DNA of 64,000 nt from Seminavis robusta (taxonomy: Eukaryota; Bacillariophyta; Bacillariophyceae; Naviculales; Naviculaceae), in the NCBI GenBank assembly GCA_903772945.1, contig CAICTM010000084.1, positions 62,001 to 126,000 of the forward strand. The letters are read 5' to 3'. The number at the start of each line of letters is the position of its first letter. The stretch's first letter is position 1. Below are positions 54,400-64,000 of this stretch, piece by piece. The translations under genes were made by a program, and so were the position numbers. A model generated the notes under the pieces. That model worked only from the letters and a program-made list of their open reading frames with translations, made no database searches and was not told the origin of the DNA.

Positions 54400-57300
54400 A
54401 TGACAGACAAGGAGGACTCTGATACATCCCGGGCGAGCAGTCAATCGTTTGCCATCAATCCACAACCCGATGTGCGCTATCGACCAAGCGCTGCTGCTGC
54501 TGCAAGACCTACGAATGCCTATCAAGCCGGAACGGACCAGCAAAACAGAACCACCACCAACAACAACAACAACACTGGCAACAACAGCATTACATCGTCC
54601 AACCGCAGCAATCACAGCAACAAATCTAATAAGAAAAAGAAAAAGAAACGATGGCGGTGGATTGTCCGCAAACCACGCGATTTGACACCCGAACAAGAAC
54701 AAGTGTTCATGACGATGAAATTACGAAAACTCAATCGAGCATTGACGGGAACCAAAACCAAACGAAGTCGCCTCGATGTCTTTGTCTTGATGGCCTACTT
54801 TGTACTGGCCGTGGGAGTCGTCAGTTACAGTTCGGCACCCATGGCAGCTTCCACAACAAATTCCACAGAGAATGATACATCCACGGCACCCATTATTCAA
54901 TTGAATTTACAAGACATTCTCATCATGATGATCTATGTCATTGTCGTGACATTTGTGACGTCTGTCTTTCGAGAATCCAAATGGATCACGTTGATCTATT
55001 GGATGGTCATTTATTTGCCACTCTGTGCCATGATTGTACAATTCGTTGTGGGAAATGATGACACGACCAGTCTCGTCAATTCCGTCGTGGCCATTCTATT
55101 GCTCGTTTCGGAAATGACCGTACTGGTAGTCTTCCTCACACTCTACAAAATATACCCCAAGGTTGTCATGAGCAGTTGGTTTCGACGAAAATCACGAGCT
55201 GGGATTTTCTGGCGCATCAAGGTCGTTTCGGATTGGACCATGACGTATGTGGGGAGCTGGGGGAAACGATTCACTTGCAAATACGATGGAGAAACCAATG
55301 CAACCGGGTTGCCACATGGATTTGGTAGATGGCTCGATGATGCCTATTCGGGGGAAGTCCTTACGGGAACGTGGATCAATGGATTCCCCATTGCGCCATT
55401 TGCATCGCGTCATTATGGAACCGGGGATGCCTTCAAGGCAGTACGGGTAGGATATATCATGGCCAGTGATGATGAATACACGACTACGAAATTTTGGCCT
55501 TCCAACGACAAGCCACCGCGGATTGGATTGACCAGTGTCGAATGCAGTATTTCGGGATCGTTCTACAATGAATTGCCATTGGCGACGCACTTGTCGGGAC
55601 CCCATTGGTTGGATCAAGAACAACATTCCGTGGGGAAATTGTGTCGACAGTTGACACATGTCGACGATGAAGAGGAACGAGTGCATCAAATTGTGCAAAT
55701 TAAATCGAGTGATCCACGGGGTGTGCAAGTACGAGGGCATGTCTATGGTCCCACGGGAGAATCATTTCACGCCGGAACCGATAAAGTGGTGGTCATGGTC
55801 GACAAGGAAACTGACGACGGAGAGACGGAAGAACAGGCACAACAACCCAACAACCGACCGCGATTGACACCCCGACGATCGCTCAATTTCATGCCACGAG
55901 CTTCGCGACAATCGTTTCGACCCGAAAAAATTATTGTTTGCGACAATGAATCCGAGAGCGGTGACGAATCGGAAAAACCAGTCGAGCTTGCCACGGTCGT
56001 CGAAGAAGACTCTCAGAACCTCCGGGGGGAAGAGAGTGCAGGTTTCAGCAACAATAACAACAACAAAAACGACAACAACAACAGCAGCAGCAGAGTGGAA
56101 GACAACAGCGCGGTTTTCAGCAACAACAACGCTGTCGTGGAAACATTCTCCAACGAACTGTTTGAATTTTCCAGTGCGCACAGTCGGGAGGAGGAAATAC
56201 CCGAGCAATCTGCTGCATTCGATCCACCCCCACCCAGCACCCCGCCGTTTCGAGCCATTTCCAATAGCTCGGGGATGTCCAGCGCATACAGTTCCTCGTC
56301 GGCATTTGCCTTTGCGTCGCACGATATAGAATTGAGCATGGGAGGTGCCAGTGAACACTTGACCGAACAACACCGACGATTGGAACCCTTTCGGTTGGTC
56401 AATGCGTCTCTGCGGATACAAGATTGGATTCCAGCTCCTCACAAGGATGCCCTCATTTTCTTTCCTGGGTACAAGGTGCCACTCAAGAACGCATTGGAAG
56501 CATTGGGACAGTTCATTGCCATGACGCGTCTCGATTCTCGGGTGTACCCCATCATTTTTGGCTGGCCCTGTGGACAACGATTCTCGTACCATCTGGCGTC
56601 CCAACAAGCAGCCACGGAACCGAATTACGAAAATCTGTTGGCGTTGGTACAGGGACTTCAGTCGGCGGGAATCCGGAATGTGCATTTCATGAGCCAGTGA
56701 GTGGGACATTGCTTGTTGTTGTTGTGTCATTGTTGCCCTTCGTGCTATATTGTTATGGCGATGGATTGTCTTACAAACGTTTGTCCGTCGCTCTTCCATC
56801 TTCGTCGCAAAATCGGAACAATTCTAGTTCCATGGGAGTGCAAACACTCTTGGGGGGCTTTGCTGATAAAGAAGACGGTTCGCCAAGTGACCTTTCGTTG
56901 TGTTTCCAACTCGACCCAGACTTTATGGATGAAGAAGATTTGTCCTCGCGTAGTCACTCGGGTACCGGTGCGGCCCCCAATGGCGAACAAAAGATGATTT
57001 GCCGGACCGTCACAATGCTGAACCCCGATTTTCCCTTGGAAGCCTTTGTGAATCGAGCCTTTCGATCTGTGCGGCGCCTTTGCAGCACCATTACCATCAT
57101 CGGGGACCGGCAGGACAAAGCCCTGTTGGTGAGTCAACTCTTTAATGGGTTACGCGTCTACTTCGGTTACGATCAGCCCGAGGTTCTGCAGCCCAGACCG
57201 AGTCGTGATTGCGCAAGCCATTCCGAACGGGAGGTATACCAAGGAAAGCACCGGTTTCTGCAGCAAGTGATTGGTTTGAGTATCGAGTCATTGTACTTCC

Positions 57301-57620
57301 CATCCGACATTGATAAAGACAACGTCAATGATGCACTCCTGTTCAAGGAGCGCGCCCCTGTTATTGTTTGCACCGATGGTGATGACGAAGAACAAGTCCA
57401 GGATCGTGCCTGGTTGGATGTGGATGTGATTGATACGACGGGGCTGGATACCAACATTGCGGGCATCAGGCACAGTGGCTTCAACTTGAATCCGATCCTG
57501 CTGAAGGATCTGGAAGAGCTAATTGCCACGGGACGACGAGCAGTAAGTCGGGCTACCTTGCTCTATCGGGAAGGGAACAACTTCAGCTACTGTCATGCGC
57601 CATCGTATGTGGCCATGTGA
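54400..57620 (+). CDS. membrane protein with MORN motifs and DUF900-type alpha/beta-hydrolase domain (copy 2)
   Basis: Two exons, 54400-56696 and 56828-57620 (131-bp GTGAGT...TTCTAG intron, frame exact), 1029 aa. N-terminal ~90 residues are Asn/Ser/Lys-rich. Hydrophobic segments lie at about residues 125-145, 165-190, 195-215 and 225-250, then a MORN-like stretch (GETNATGLPHGFGRW), a long low-complexity acidic/Asn/Ser linker (about 480-650), and the hydrolase domain from ~675. Motifs match copy 1: FFPGYKVPLKNALEALGQFIA, then FGWPCG, then HSMG. The intron splits the His codon directly before the nucleophile Ser (CA|T TCC). The C-terminal block (DTTGLDTNIAGIRHSGF onward) is nearly identical to copy 1. 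Substrate unknown. Both copies look intact. Confidence 0.88.
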
Positions 57621-58326
57621 ATAAGAAAAGGGTCGTTTTTGTTTTGTTGCATGTGACAGTGGAACGCCAGCGTTGGCACGTGTGGGGATTTTTGGTGACA
57701 GGCCTCGGACAGCAGCACACTCCCATGAGGGAACTAGTCAAAGGATTTTGGCAGATAAATTACGGTGCAGCAATAGAAGAATGTTCGTATTAAACGAGGA
57801 GAAAATCTCTTTCGTCCCGCACCGCCAGTGTGCGATGATGTCAATGTCGGTACCGGCTTGGTTGCTGCTTCCGTATTATGTATCTTCGGGGGCTGCAAAT
57901 GCTGGACCAGAACGGGTTGGCTTGGGTGTCTTAAGCTTCAATGGATCAACCAAGCTAGCCAGCCGATTAGTGAATGGAACATTGGCCTCGTCCGTGCAAT
58001 TTGAAGAGGCACATAGTGACGCTCATTTCCAGTTCCAACGTGTGAGCCACTGGAAGGGTACTAGTACTACGAAAGTTGGGAAGATAGTCAGTTGTTACAG
58101 ATAGATTGAACAACCTAATCAGAACTTATAAACTACGGTGCGTTCCTTCAAAGGATATTCCGCGAACAACACGTTCCAGACCGTTTGCGCAAATCCACCA
58201 TGCAAAGCAAACCACAAACACAAATAATGGATTCATTCCCATCGGGGAATGGGATACATCACCAATAGCAAATGCTATCGAATCCAAAAAGAAGAGACAA
58301 GGAACGGGCCTCTGGCAGCTTTGGTT
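57621..58326. other. spacer between convergent genes
   Basis: A plus-strand frame from ATG 57835 to 58104 (89 aa) begins with a weak signal-like stretch, but nothing else supports it. Otherwise 3' flanking sequence. Confidence 0.35.
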
Positions 58327-59163
58327 TTAGGCAGCCCCAGCCAGTTGAGACTTGGTGAATCTCTGCGAAGACGACTGGGCTCCTTCGAGGAAGCGCGACG
58401 ATCGGTCCATATCCTCTGGGGTTGGCACCCACGTCATGCCCTGTTCGAGGAGGTCCAGTTTCTTGTACATGTCACCCACTTGACAATCGGAGGGGACTTG
58501 TACGGCCGTGTTGGAAAGCACAATATCCTTGGCTTCGACCTTTTCCTTGTTGTAAAAGACTTCGTTTTGTTTGGCTTGATGAACCAAGGTTCCCATCTGA
58601 AGACTCAAGCCCGCAAAGGCTCCACTGGTGTAGGCAAAGGAGATGGTGCCCTTGCCGTCAATGCCGACGGTTTTGTCTCCGCCCATCTTACCAATGGCTA
58701 GGGCGGCATCCAGACCCATTCGTGTTTGAGGACGATGGACAAAATCCTTCATAGTCTCGTCATTCATGATGAAAACGAGGGTGCTGTCGGCTTTACCTCC
58801 CAAGAGAGCGCCCATGCTGTATCCATTGACCAAGCACGCCGAAGGAGCACTCCACTTGGTCTCCGCCCCTGGAGGATTCTTGGCCATGACGACGCCAGTG
58901 CCATAGTGCATCGTCATTAATGCTCCAATATGGAAAATACTGAGAATGGCCACTCCCTTGCATCTTTCCACCAAATCCGTCGGGATCTCACGAGTGGTCG
59001 GGTCCAAGGCAATCTCCAACACCTTGTCGGCGTTGTAAATGTAGCCTTCCATGGAGAGGCGGCTGGGACGCTGCTTCAGAATCTGCGTTGCCGACATGTT
59101 CTTGGATTGTTGCTTGGGAGGCAACCCAGGCCTGGAATCGGGTGTCTTGGTAGCAGCAGCCAT
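58327..59163 (-). CDS. SYLF (Ysc84-type) lipid/actin-binding domain protein
   Basis: 278 aa, single exon, ATG at 59163. Apart from short disordered ends the protein is one SYLF domain (about residues 45-240). It opens with a helix leading to RCKGVAILSI, followed by GTGVVMAK, then WSAPSACLVNGYSMGALLGGKADSTLVFIMND, then an AIGKMGGDKTV segment, then FAYTSGAFAGLSLQMGTLV and the NEVFYNKEKVEAKDIV end. In yeast Ysc84 and animal SH3YL1 this domain binds phosphoinositides and actin-related partners at membranes. Here it stands alone, with no SH3 or FYVE partner. Cytosolic or membrane-peripheral role inferred. Confidence 0.92.
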   Translation of the reverse strand: MAAATKTPDSRPGLPPKQQSKNMSATQILKQRPSRLSMEGYIYNADKVLEIALDPTTREIPTDLVERCKGVAILSIFHIGALMTMHYGTGVVMAKNPPGAETKWSAPSACLVNGYSMGALLGGKADSTLVFIMNDETMKDFVHRPQTRMGLDAALAIGKMGGDKTVGIDGKGTISFAYTSGAFAGLSLQMGTLVHQAKQNEVFYNKEKVEAKDIVLSNTAVQVPSDCQVGDMYKKLDLLEQGMTWVPTPEDMDRSSRFLEGAQSSSQRFTKSQLAGAA

Positions 59164-61526
59164 GGTTTGGATTGGATATATGTATGAATGTAATGGGGCG
59201 GCGGAACCACAGGGTTTGGTTGCGTAGGAGCAGGATCCTTTTGCAGGCGTACATGTATGTACTTGCGGATCTTTTCTTTTGCTACAAGAAGGAAGAAATC
59301 TGTCAAAAAAATGAGATTGATGCGAACCTTGATTTCACGGATCTGGAGTGGCACGGAAAGGCCTGCCGGTAATAATAAAGCCAAAGCTGGGATTTATTTG
59401 CAATTGCCTTGCGGAATTAATGAATGCGCGAGAACACTGGGTTGAAGGCTTTTCCTGTCATATCACAAAGCACTTACAAAAGATACAACATCTTGAGGAC
59501 ACTCTGGAACAGCTGGATTGTTCGATTGAATGAGAGAATGATTCGATTCGTTCAATCAATACTAGTATCTTCATCATGACCTTCAGCCTGGGGATACTGG
59601 CAATCTGGCTACCATCAACCGAATGGCTTCTTGGTAGCCCTCTGTCTTTCGCTCGAACCTCGTCACAGCTTTCGTTGTGAAGGTTCACGATGCAGGCATC
59701 ATCATAGAAGCAAGCTGCACGTCCTTAAAGAGCCGGAAGCAAGTCCAATAGTCTCCAACGGTGATGTGGTACCGTACGGTACGGTACCGTAGGCCAAGGC
59801 ACTTGAGGTGTTTGGTTGGTTGGGTTCAGTCAATCAGCTGGAGGCAATAGTATTTCCCTGGAGCGAGTTGATATGGCTCCAACCTTCCCAGCCAGCTCGC
59901 ATGTGTGCACTAGTACGGTTGTGCCCCAGCTCCTTATACCGCACGCACGGGGACGACTTTGAAGGTTCAGGGTCCCATAACATGATGAACAACCATTCGA
60001 TTGAATCTATCCTTCGATTTCAATTGATCTGACGGATGGGGAGAGGAGTTGACTGTGTTTCCACAATTCCAACATCGATAGAACCAAGCAGCTGCCAACT
60101 TTAGATAGCCAAGACGCAAAAAAATGGTGAAAGCTTTCATCGCTCGAACGTGTCATTGACGTCCCCATCGAACACGCATGTGGTATCTTGATCCATTTTT
60201 CGCACGTTTATCATGTCCACCACCTTGAGGCAACTGTGGATCAGGTCACCCGGGACAAGGATCGCGGTCTTGGGGCCATCGTACCGTCGAAAAGATTGTG
60301 GAAGAATGGGACAATGTGTCAACCTCATGCGCCGTACTCACGTACTCACTGACTGGAGCTCATTGATACCGATCTCCCCATGAAGGCTGTCACTGCGGTG
60401 CTATCTGCGAAGACTCTGGAAACTGGAAGAGCAAGCTTGTTGCCAAGATGAACAGCAAAGCAAAGTTTGGTGTAATGTACAAGAGCATGGAGCGGTGGTT
60501 GCGTGGGATGCATGATTTGGGGCGGACGTTAAGATAGTGTTGAGGTCCGTGATGGCTGCTAGGAGTTGTTGTTCGCGTGTATGCTCGTGGACTTGAAGGT
60601 GTTTCGGTGGGAACCATTCAAGGGTGTCAGTCAGTGTTGCACGTGCTTTGGGTTTCCCATACGTATGATGAAACCTCAGCTTGGTAGAACCGTGAGCGAT
60701 TTGTTTGTTTGCTGGCGTCGACGAGTAGCTACCAAACAACAAGACGGGAAGGGACACCTAGAAGGGCTACAAGGCCAAGACTCCTGTCATGATGGTTGCT
60801 TGCGTGTAAAAACAGTTTCGACGAGTTGTGTCTGGGTACCACTGTCTGGTACCGTACTGGTGCACAACGTCGCATACCGGTGTTTGGAAGCAAACCCAAT
60901 GCAGGCAAGTTGATGGTAGCTTGCCAATAACTAGTAACTAGAGACTTGCTCAATAAAAATCGGGACGCTACACTAGTACTGCCTAATAAGCGTCCTTCGA
61001 GCGGAAGCCAAACCTCCAAGAAATCGTGCAACATACTGCCAGCCAGGAAGAGAATTCCCTCCCCATTGCGAAGGAGATTTCCCATTTCCCAATAAAAGTG
61101 ATGCCTGATGTGTCCAAGATGATCCGGTCGGAAAGACCACGACGATCATGGTAGCGGTAACCTCCCAGGAACCGCGTTGATGCGTTTTTATTTATTTATT
61201 TGACGACTACGATCTATTTATCCAGTACAATCGTAGTTGTTGATAAAGACCCTCGAGATTCCAAGAGTGTTCTCCCAACAACGTCCTAATGCAAGGTGGA
61301 GATTAATGCCTCGCAACTTGCTCTCGTGAGAAGCTGGCTGGGGACCCCAGCACGTGGGGTCGTCAAAGTCTGGTTCGTTGGGAGGATGCCTGTTCCACTG
61401 GAAGATTTGTGCGATGCGTCTTGACGATCGTTTTGGTGATGTATAGCACGATGATGGTTCTAACATTTACTGATGGATTGAAAAAAAATCGAATTTTATG
61501 CATGCATAAAGTAGAATCGAGATCTA
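59164..61526. other. 2.4 kb spacer without a supported gene
   Basis: A GGTACCGTACGGTACGGTACC palindromic cluster lies near 59768. Some minus-strand stretches (60137-60328 and 60401-60757) have protein-like composition but no start, splice pattern or domain I can defend. The beginning is the promoter side of the SYLF gene and the end is the 3' flank of the ankyrin gene. Confidence 0.4.
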
Positions 61527-62909
61527 TTACAGAACACTCGTGGGATTGTGATTGACGAGTGTGAAGATGGTATCGAGCGAACAACAGTTGCTGTTGTTGT
61601 TGTTTTCGTTGTTGCTGGATGAAGCTTGCTGCGATCCCAGTAACAATTGCAGTGCGGTCTGTCCCTTGTGATTGGCATGTAGAATGGCTCCGGGATAATG
61701 CTGCAAGAGTCCTTGTACCAGCCCGGGCGCACTGCGTTCGTGTCGATGATTCTGTACGGCCAAATGAAGCGGTAAATTTCCATGTTCGAGATCGGGCATG
61801 GCACAGGGATTGGTCGGTACTGTTCTTACGGCGTGTAAGACTGCCTCTACGGCAAACAGGATCCATTCGTTGCGATCGGATTGGGACGTGGCATTGCGCG
61901 GCGTGAGCAACAATTTGAGCAAGGCGGTGGAATCGGGGGAATACAAAAAGTCGGCATTGTTGTTATTGTTGTTGTTTGCCGACGGCAAGAGCAAGGATGT
62001 GGTGGCGACTTCGGGTTCGTCTTGTTCGTTGACGACGAGGCTTTGATTTTCGAGGAGACAATGGAGGGGTGTCTTGCCGTAGTGGTCATGGTGAAAGACG
62101 GCACTGGGATCGACTTGCAAGAGCCACGTGAGCTTTTCCTTGAGCATGCGCAACTGTCGACTTTGAAATTGGTTGGTCATGATATGATGCAGTGGCAATC
62201 GTCCGTCCTTGTCGGTCAATCGAATAGTCGTCGGATCTTGTTCGAAAATCATTTGCGCCACTTCCATTCTCGTCTGCGAGGCAATGGCCACTAGGAGTGG
62301 CGCGCGTTGTTGTTCCACATCAATAATCTTGTGCAGACCTCCTGTTGAGCAAGTCAATTGACAGTACAATTGCAACAATTGTCGTCCCGTCGGAATGGGT
62401 CTGGCGTCACTCCCATCATTGTCAAAACACGCCGACTGCAGTGCCAGGACGCCTTGATGATCGACATTCCACAGACTCTCCGGACACATGCCCAGTAGGC
62501 ACGTCAATAACGACTCGTAGTCACTCCACGGTCGTCCTTCCATGACCAATTTGGCAATCACAAAGGTGATTGGCTTATAGCCATTGTCATCGGCGGCGGC
62601 CAACCCGGCGGGGTACCACGATGCAATGGCTCGAATTTGAGGTTCCGCCGCAAACCAACAACTCAAATGCAACGGTAACATGCCATGGCCATTTGTCGTC
62701 TGTAGCGCTGCAGGGTGACGTTCCACCAGTAATGTAAGGACCGGCAAACTGTGCAGGGCTTCCACCGTCTCGTAACGATAGGAGCATGCTACATGTAGTG
62801 GAAGATCGCCCAATCGATCGGGCGTCGTTGCCAACTCGGGTTTGGTGTCCAGTAGCTGCCGCAAGCCGTCCACGCCGCCCTTGTCCAGAGCTTCGCAGAT
62901 CTCCTTCAT
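61527..62909 (-). CDS. ankyrin-repeat protein
   Basis: 460 aa, single exon, ATG at 62909. The protein is a run of ankyrin-like repeats from residue ~10 to the end. GxxPLHxxC/A signatures recur (GDLPLHVACSY, GMLPLHLSCWF, GRLPLHHIM, GKTPLHCLL, GNLPLHLAVQN, GQTALQLLL), each followed by helical segments with xxLLxxxP endings. Several repeats are longer than the canonical 33 residues, and the fifth-sixth are separated by an Asn-rich insert. Two further Asn/Ser-rich patches lie near the C-terminus. There is no signal peptide, membrane segment or catalytic domain, so a protein-binding role in cytosol or nucleus is inferred. This repeat style (frequent P at the helix end) is common in diatom ankyrin proteins. 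Confidence 0.88.
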   Translation of the reverse strand: MKEICEALDKGGVDGLRQLLDTKPELATTPDRLGDLPLHVACSYRYETVEALHSLPVLTLLVERHPAALQTTNGHGMLPLHLSCWFAAEPQIRAIASWYPAGLAAADDNGYKPITFVIAKLVMEGRPWSDYESLLTCLLGMCPESLWNVDHQGVLALQSACFDNDGSDARPIPTGRQLLQLYCQLTCSTGGLHKIIDVEQQRAPLLVAIASQTRMEVAQMIFEQDPTTIRLTDKDGRLPLHHIMTNQFQSRQLRMLKEKLTWLLQVDPSAVFHHDHYGKTPLHCLLENQSLVVNEQDEPEVATTSLLLPSANNNNNNNADFLYSPDSTALLKLLLTPRNATSQSDRNEWILFAVEAVLHAVRTVPTNPCAMPDLEHGNLPLHLAVQNHRHERSAPGLVQGLLQHYPGAILHANHKGQTALQLLLGSQQASSSNNENNNNSNCCSLDTIFTLVNHNPTSVL

Positions 62910-63482
62910 GGTGCCGTAGTGATGATGAGGAAGAGGAATGGTAGTAGTGTTGTTGTTTGTTCAAGAAGAACAAGAAGAAGTAGGTACAGTACTGTAGCAA
63001 CAACAACAAAGCGCTGATGAAGAGGTGTCTATGAAGCTTTCGAGTTCGAGTGGAACTTTTTATGCGTGCGAAAGCTGCGTGCTCATAGCTGTGCTCATTC
63101 ATCGCAGGTTGCAGGTTGCAGCGAACCCCACTCGCGTGAAAATACGCACGCGATCATATCATGGTTGCCACCGTCTTTTATCTCACTGGCGGCACTGGAA
63201 CCTTTTTGACCGCATCACAAGGGTCTGATAGCATTAAGCATATTCGTAAGAGTCATCAATCAAGCTTTTCTATTCAAGCTTTCGATTACCAGAGGGACAT
63301 TAAAATGGCGTGTGGCTTACGCATGTGCAGTACAGCTGGAATTCTCTTTTATTCTTTTATTCGCAAATTTGCGAAGTTCAACAGGCTACCGGTACCGGTA
63401 CACCGGTAGCGGTACGATGTATCGAGCAAACACAATGACGTACAGTACTCCAGGTACTGTACTAGTTTATGTAGAACGATCT
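62910..63482. other. spacer upstream of the ankyrin gene
   Basis: Promoter side of the minus-strand ankyrin gene. GTTGTT repeats occur near 62950, and an ACCGGTACCGGTACACCGGT palindromic cluster lies near 63388-63410. No gene seen. Confidence 0.4.
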
Positions 63483-63856
63483 GGAGGGCCTCCGGTGTGT
63501 GGACTTTTGGCGATCCGATGCCAAATAACACGACTGGCCTGCTTCCACATTAAAGTCGCATGCAGTCGCGCGACTGCTCAGTCGCGTGCAGATGCGCACA
63601 GTCGCGTTAACAGTCGCGTGGAGTCGCGTGGAGTCGCGTGGAGTCGCGATACTTTGTCTAGCTTAAACCAGCTAAAACAAAGAGCAGTCGCGAGGAGTCG
63701 CGTGGAGTCGCGAGAAGTCGCGAATAGTCGTTGTGGCATCCGCGTGGAGTCGCGCGACTGTGCAAAACGACTATTCGCGACTTCTCGCGACTCCTCGCGA
63801 CTCACCAACTTTTGGGTTAAGCCGTGACGTCATCAGGTAGTCACCGGAGGCCCTCC
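63483..63856. mobile_element. 374-bp non-autonomous inverted-repeat element with an AGTCGCG array and a long hairpin
   Basis: Perfect 15-bp terminal inverted repeats (ggagggcctccggtg at 63483-63497 and its reverse complement at 63842-63856). The interior holds about fifteen AGTCGCG/CGCGACT motifs, several as a 10-bp tandem (GTGGAGTCGC). A 47-nt left arm (63686-63732) pairs with a 37-nt right arm (63766-63802), identical apart from one 10-nt bulge, forming a strong stem-loop. No coding capacity; open frames across it are by-products of the repeats. No clear target duplication seen. Architecture parallels the element at 39944-40344, though the sequences differ. Confidence 0.7.
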
Positions 63857-64000
63857 TGACCAGTTGCGACCCACATCTCACCAGTCGGATCGGAGGGAGG
63901 TTGACATGACACTGTAAGAGTTCATGTAAGCAGGACAGCTCTACGAAGTAGTCTACATGTATGCACAGTATCTTAGCTACCACTCGAGTAATCAGCTACT
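63857..64000. other. window end, nothing recognised
   Basis: No gene or repeat can be supported in this short flank. Confidence 0.3.

Noticed and set aside
57835-58104. 89-codon frame with a signal-like start between hydrolase copy 2 and the SYLF gene
   Set aside because: No domain, weak signal, and it lies in the 3' flank of both convergent genes.
60137-60757. Minus-strand stretches with protein-like composition
   Set aside because: No ATG-initiated model, no splice sites that join them, and no recognised motif.
63312-63827. 171-codon open frame on the plus strand (and open frames on the other strand)
   Set aside because: The frame is kept open by the AGTCGCG repeat array, whose units carry no stop. 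Low-complexity VES/SRV product, no domain.

Overview
The window looks like nuclear DNA of a photosynthetic stramenopile, most likely a pennate diatom. The evidence is short GT-AG introns (72-158 bp), N-terminal presequences with a hydrophobic signal followed by an A-F plastid cleavage motif (clearest on riboflavin synthase), and algal-type families (CRAL-TRIO, SYLF, FG-GAP ectodomains, kinesin-light-chain-type TPRs). Genus and species are inference. About seventeen gene models have good support. They are separated by long repeat-rich spacers.

Layout. 0.9-16.1 kb: ABC exporter (+), decayed dynamitin-like remnant (-), plastid membrane protein (+), CRAL-TRIO protein (+), coiled-coil membrane protein (-), a pentameric ligand-gated ion channel (-), three-exon plastid riboflavin synthase (-) and a divergently transcribed secretory or plastid protein (+). 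16.1-19.5 kb: non-coding, degenerate long repeats. 19.5-31 kb: FG-GAP membrane protein (+), cysteine-rich surface protein (+), membrane MORN/DUF900 hydrolase copy 1 (+), membrane-anchored methyltransferase copy 1 (-) and a TPR protein (+). 31-44 kb: an accessory stretch of decayed coding remnants, a Uma2-like broken gene, diverged non-coding repeats, and two copies of a ~1 kb segment, one of which carries a 0.4 kb terminal-inverted-repeat element full of a TCGTCTCCTAA motif. 44-58 kb: a four-exon gene joining an Ufd2 (E4) core to a BIRC6-type E2 domain, methyltransferase copy 2 (-), a long spacer with a 92-bp minisatellite, and hydrolase copy 2 (+). 58-64 kb: SYLF protein (-), spacer, ankyrin protein (-), and a second 0.4 kb inverted-repeat element built from AGTCGCG.

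Most interesting: (1) the E4-core/E2 fusion, which has a membrane anchor and no visible U-box; (2) two unrelated small elements with the same architecture (perfect 15-16 bp terminal inverted repeats around a dense array of one short motif, with hairpins); (3) two paralogous gene families (hydrolase, methyltransferase) present twice, intronless in one locus and intron-bearing in the other, with one intron splitting the nucleophile motif; (4) an animal-like ligand-gated ion channel with a Cys-loop one residue longer than usual.

All domain calls were made by eye. Eukaryotic starts were set at ATG codons, so several models are shorter than the longest open frame.
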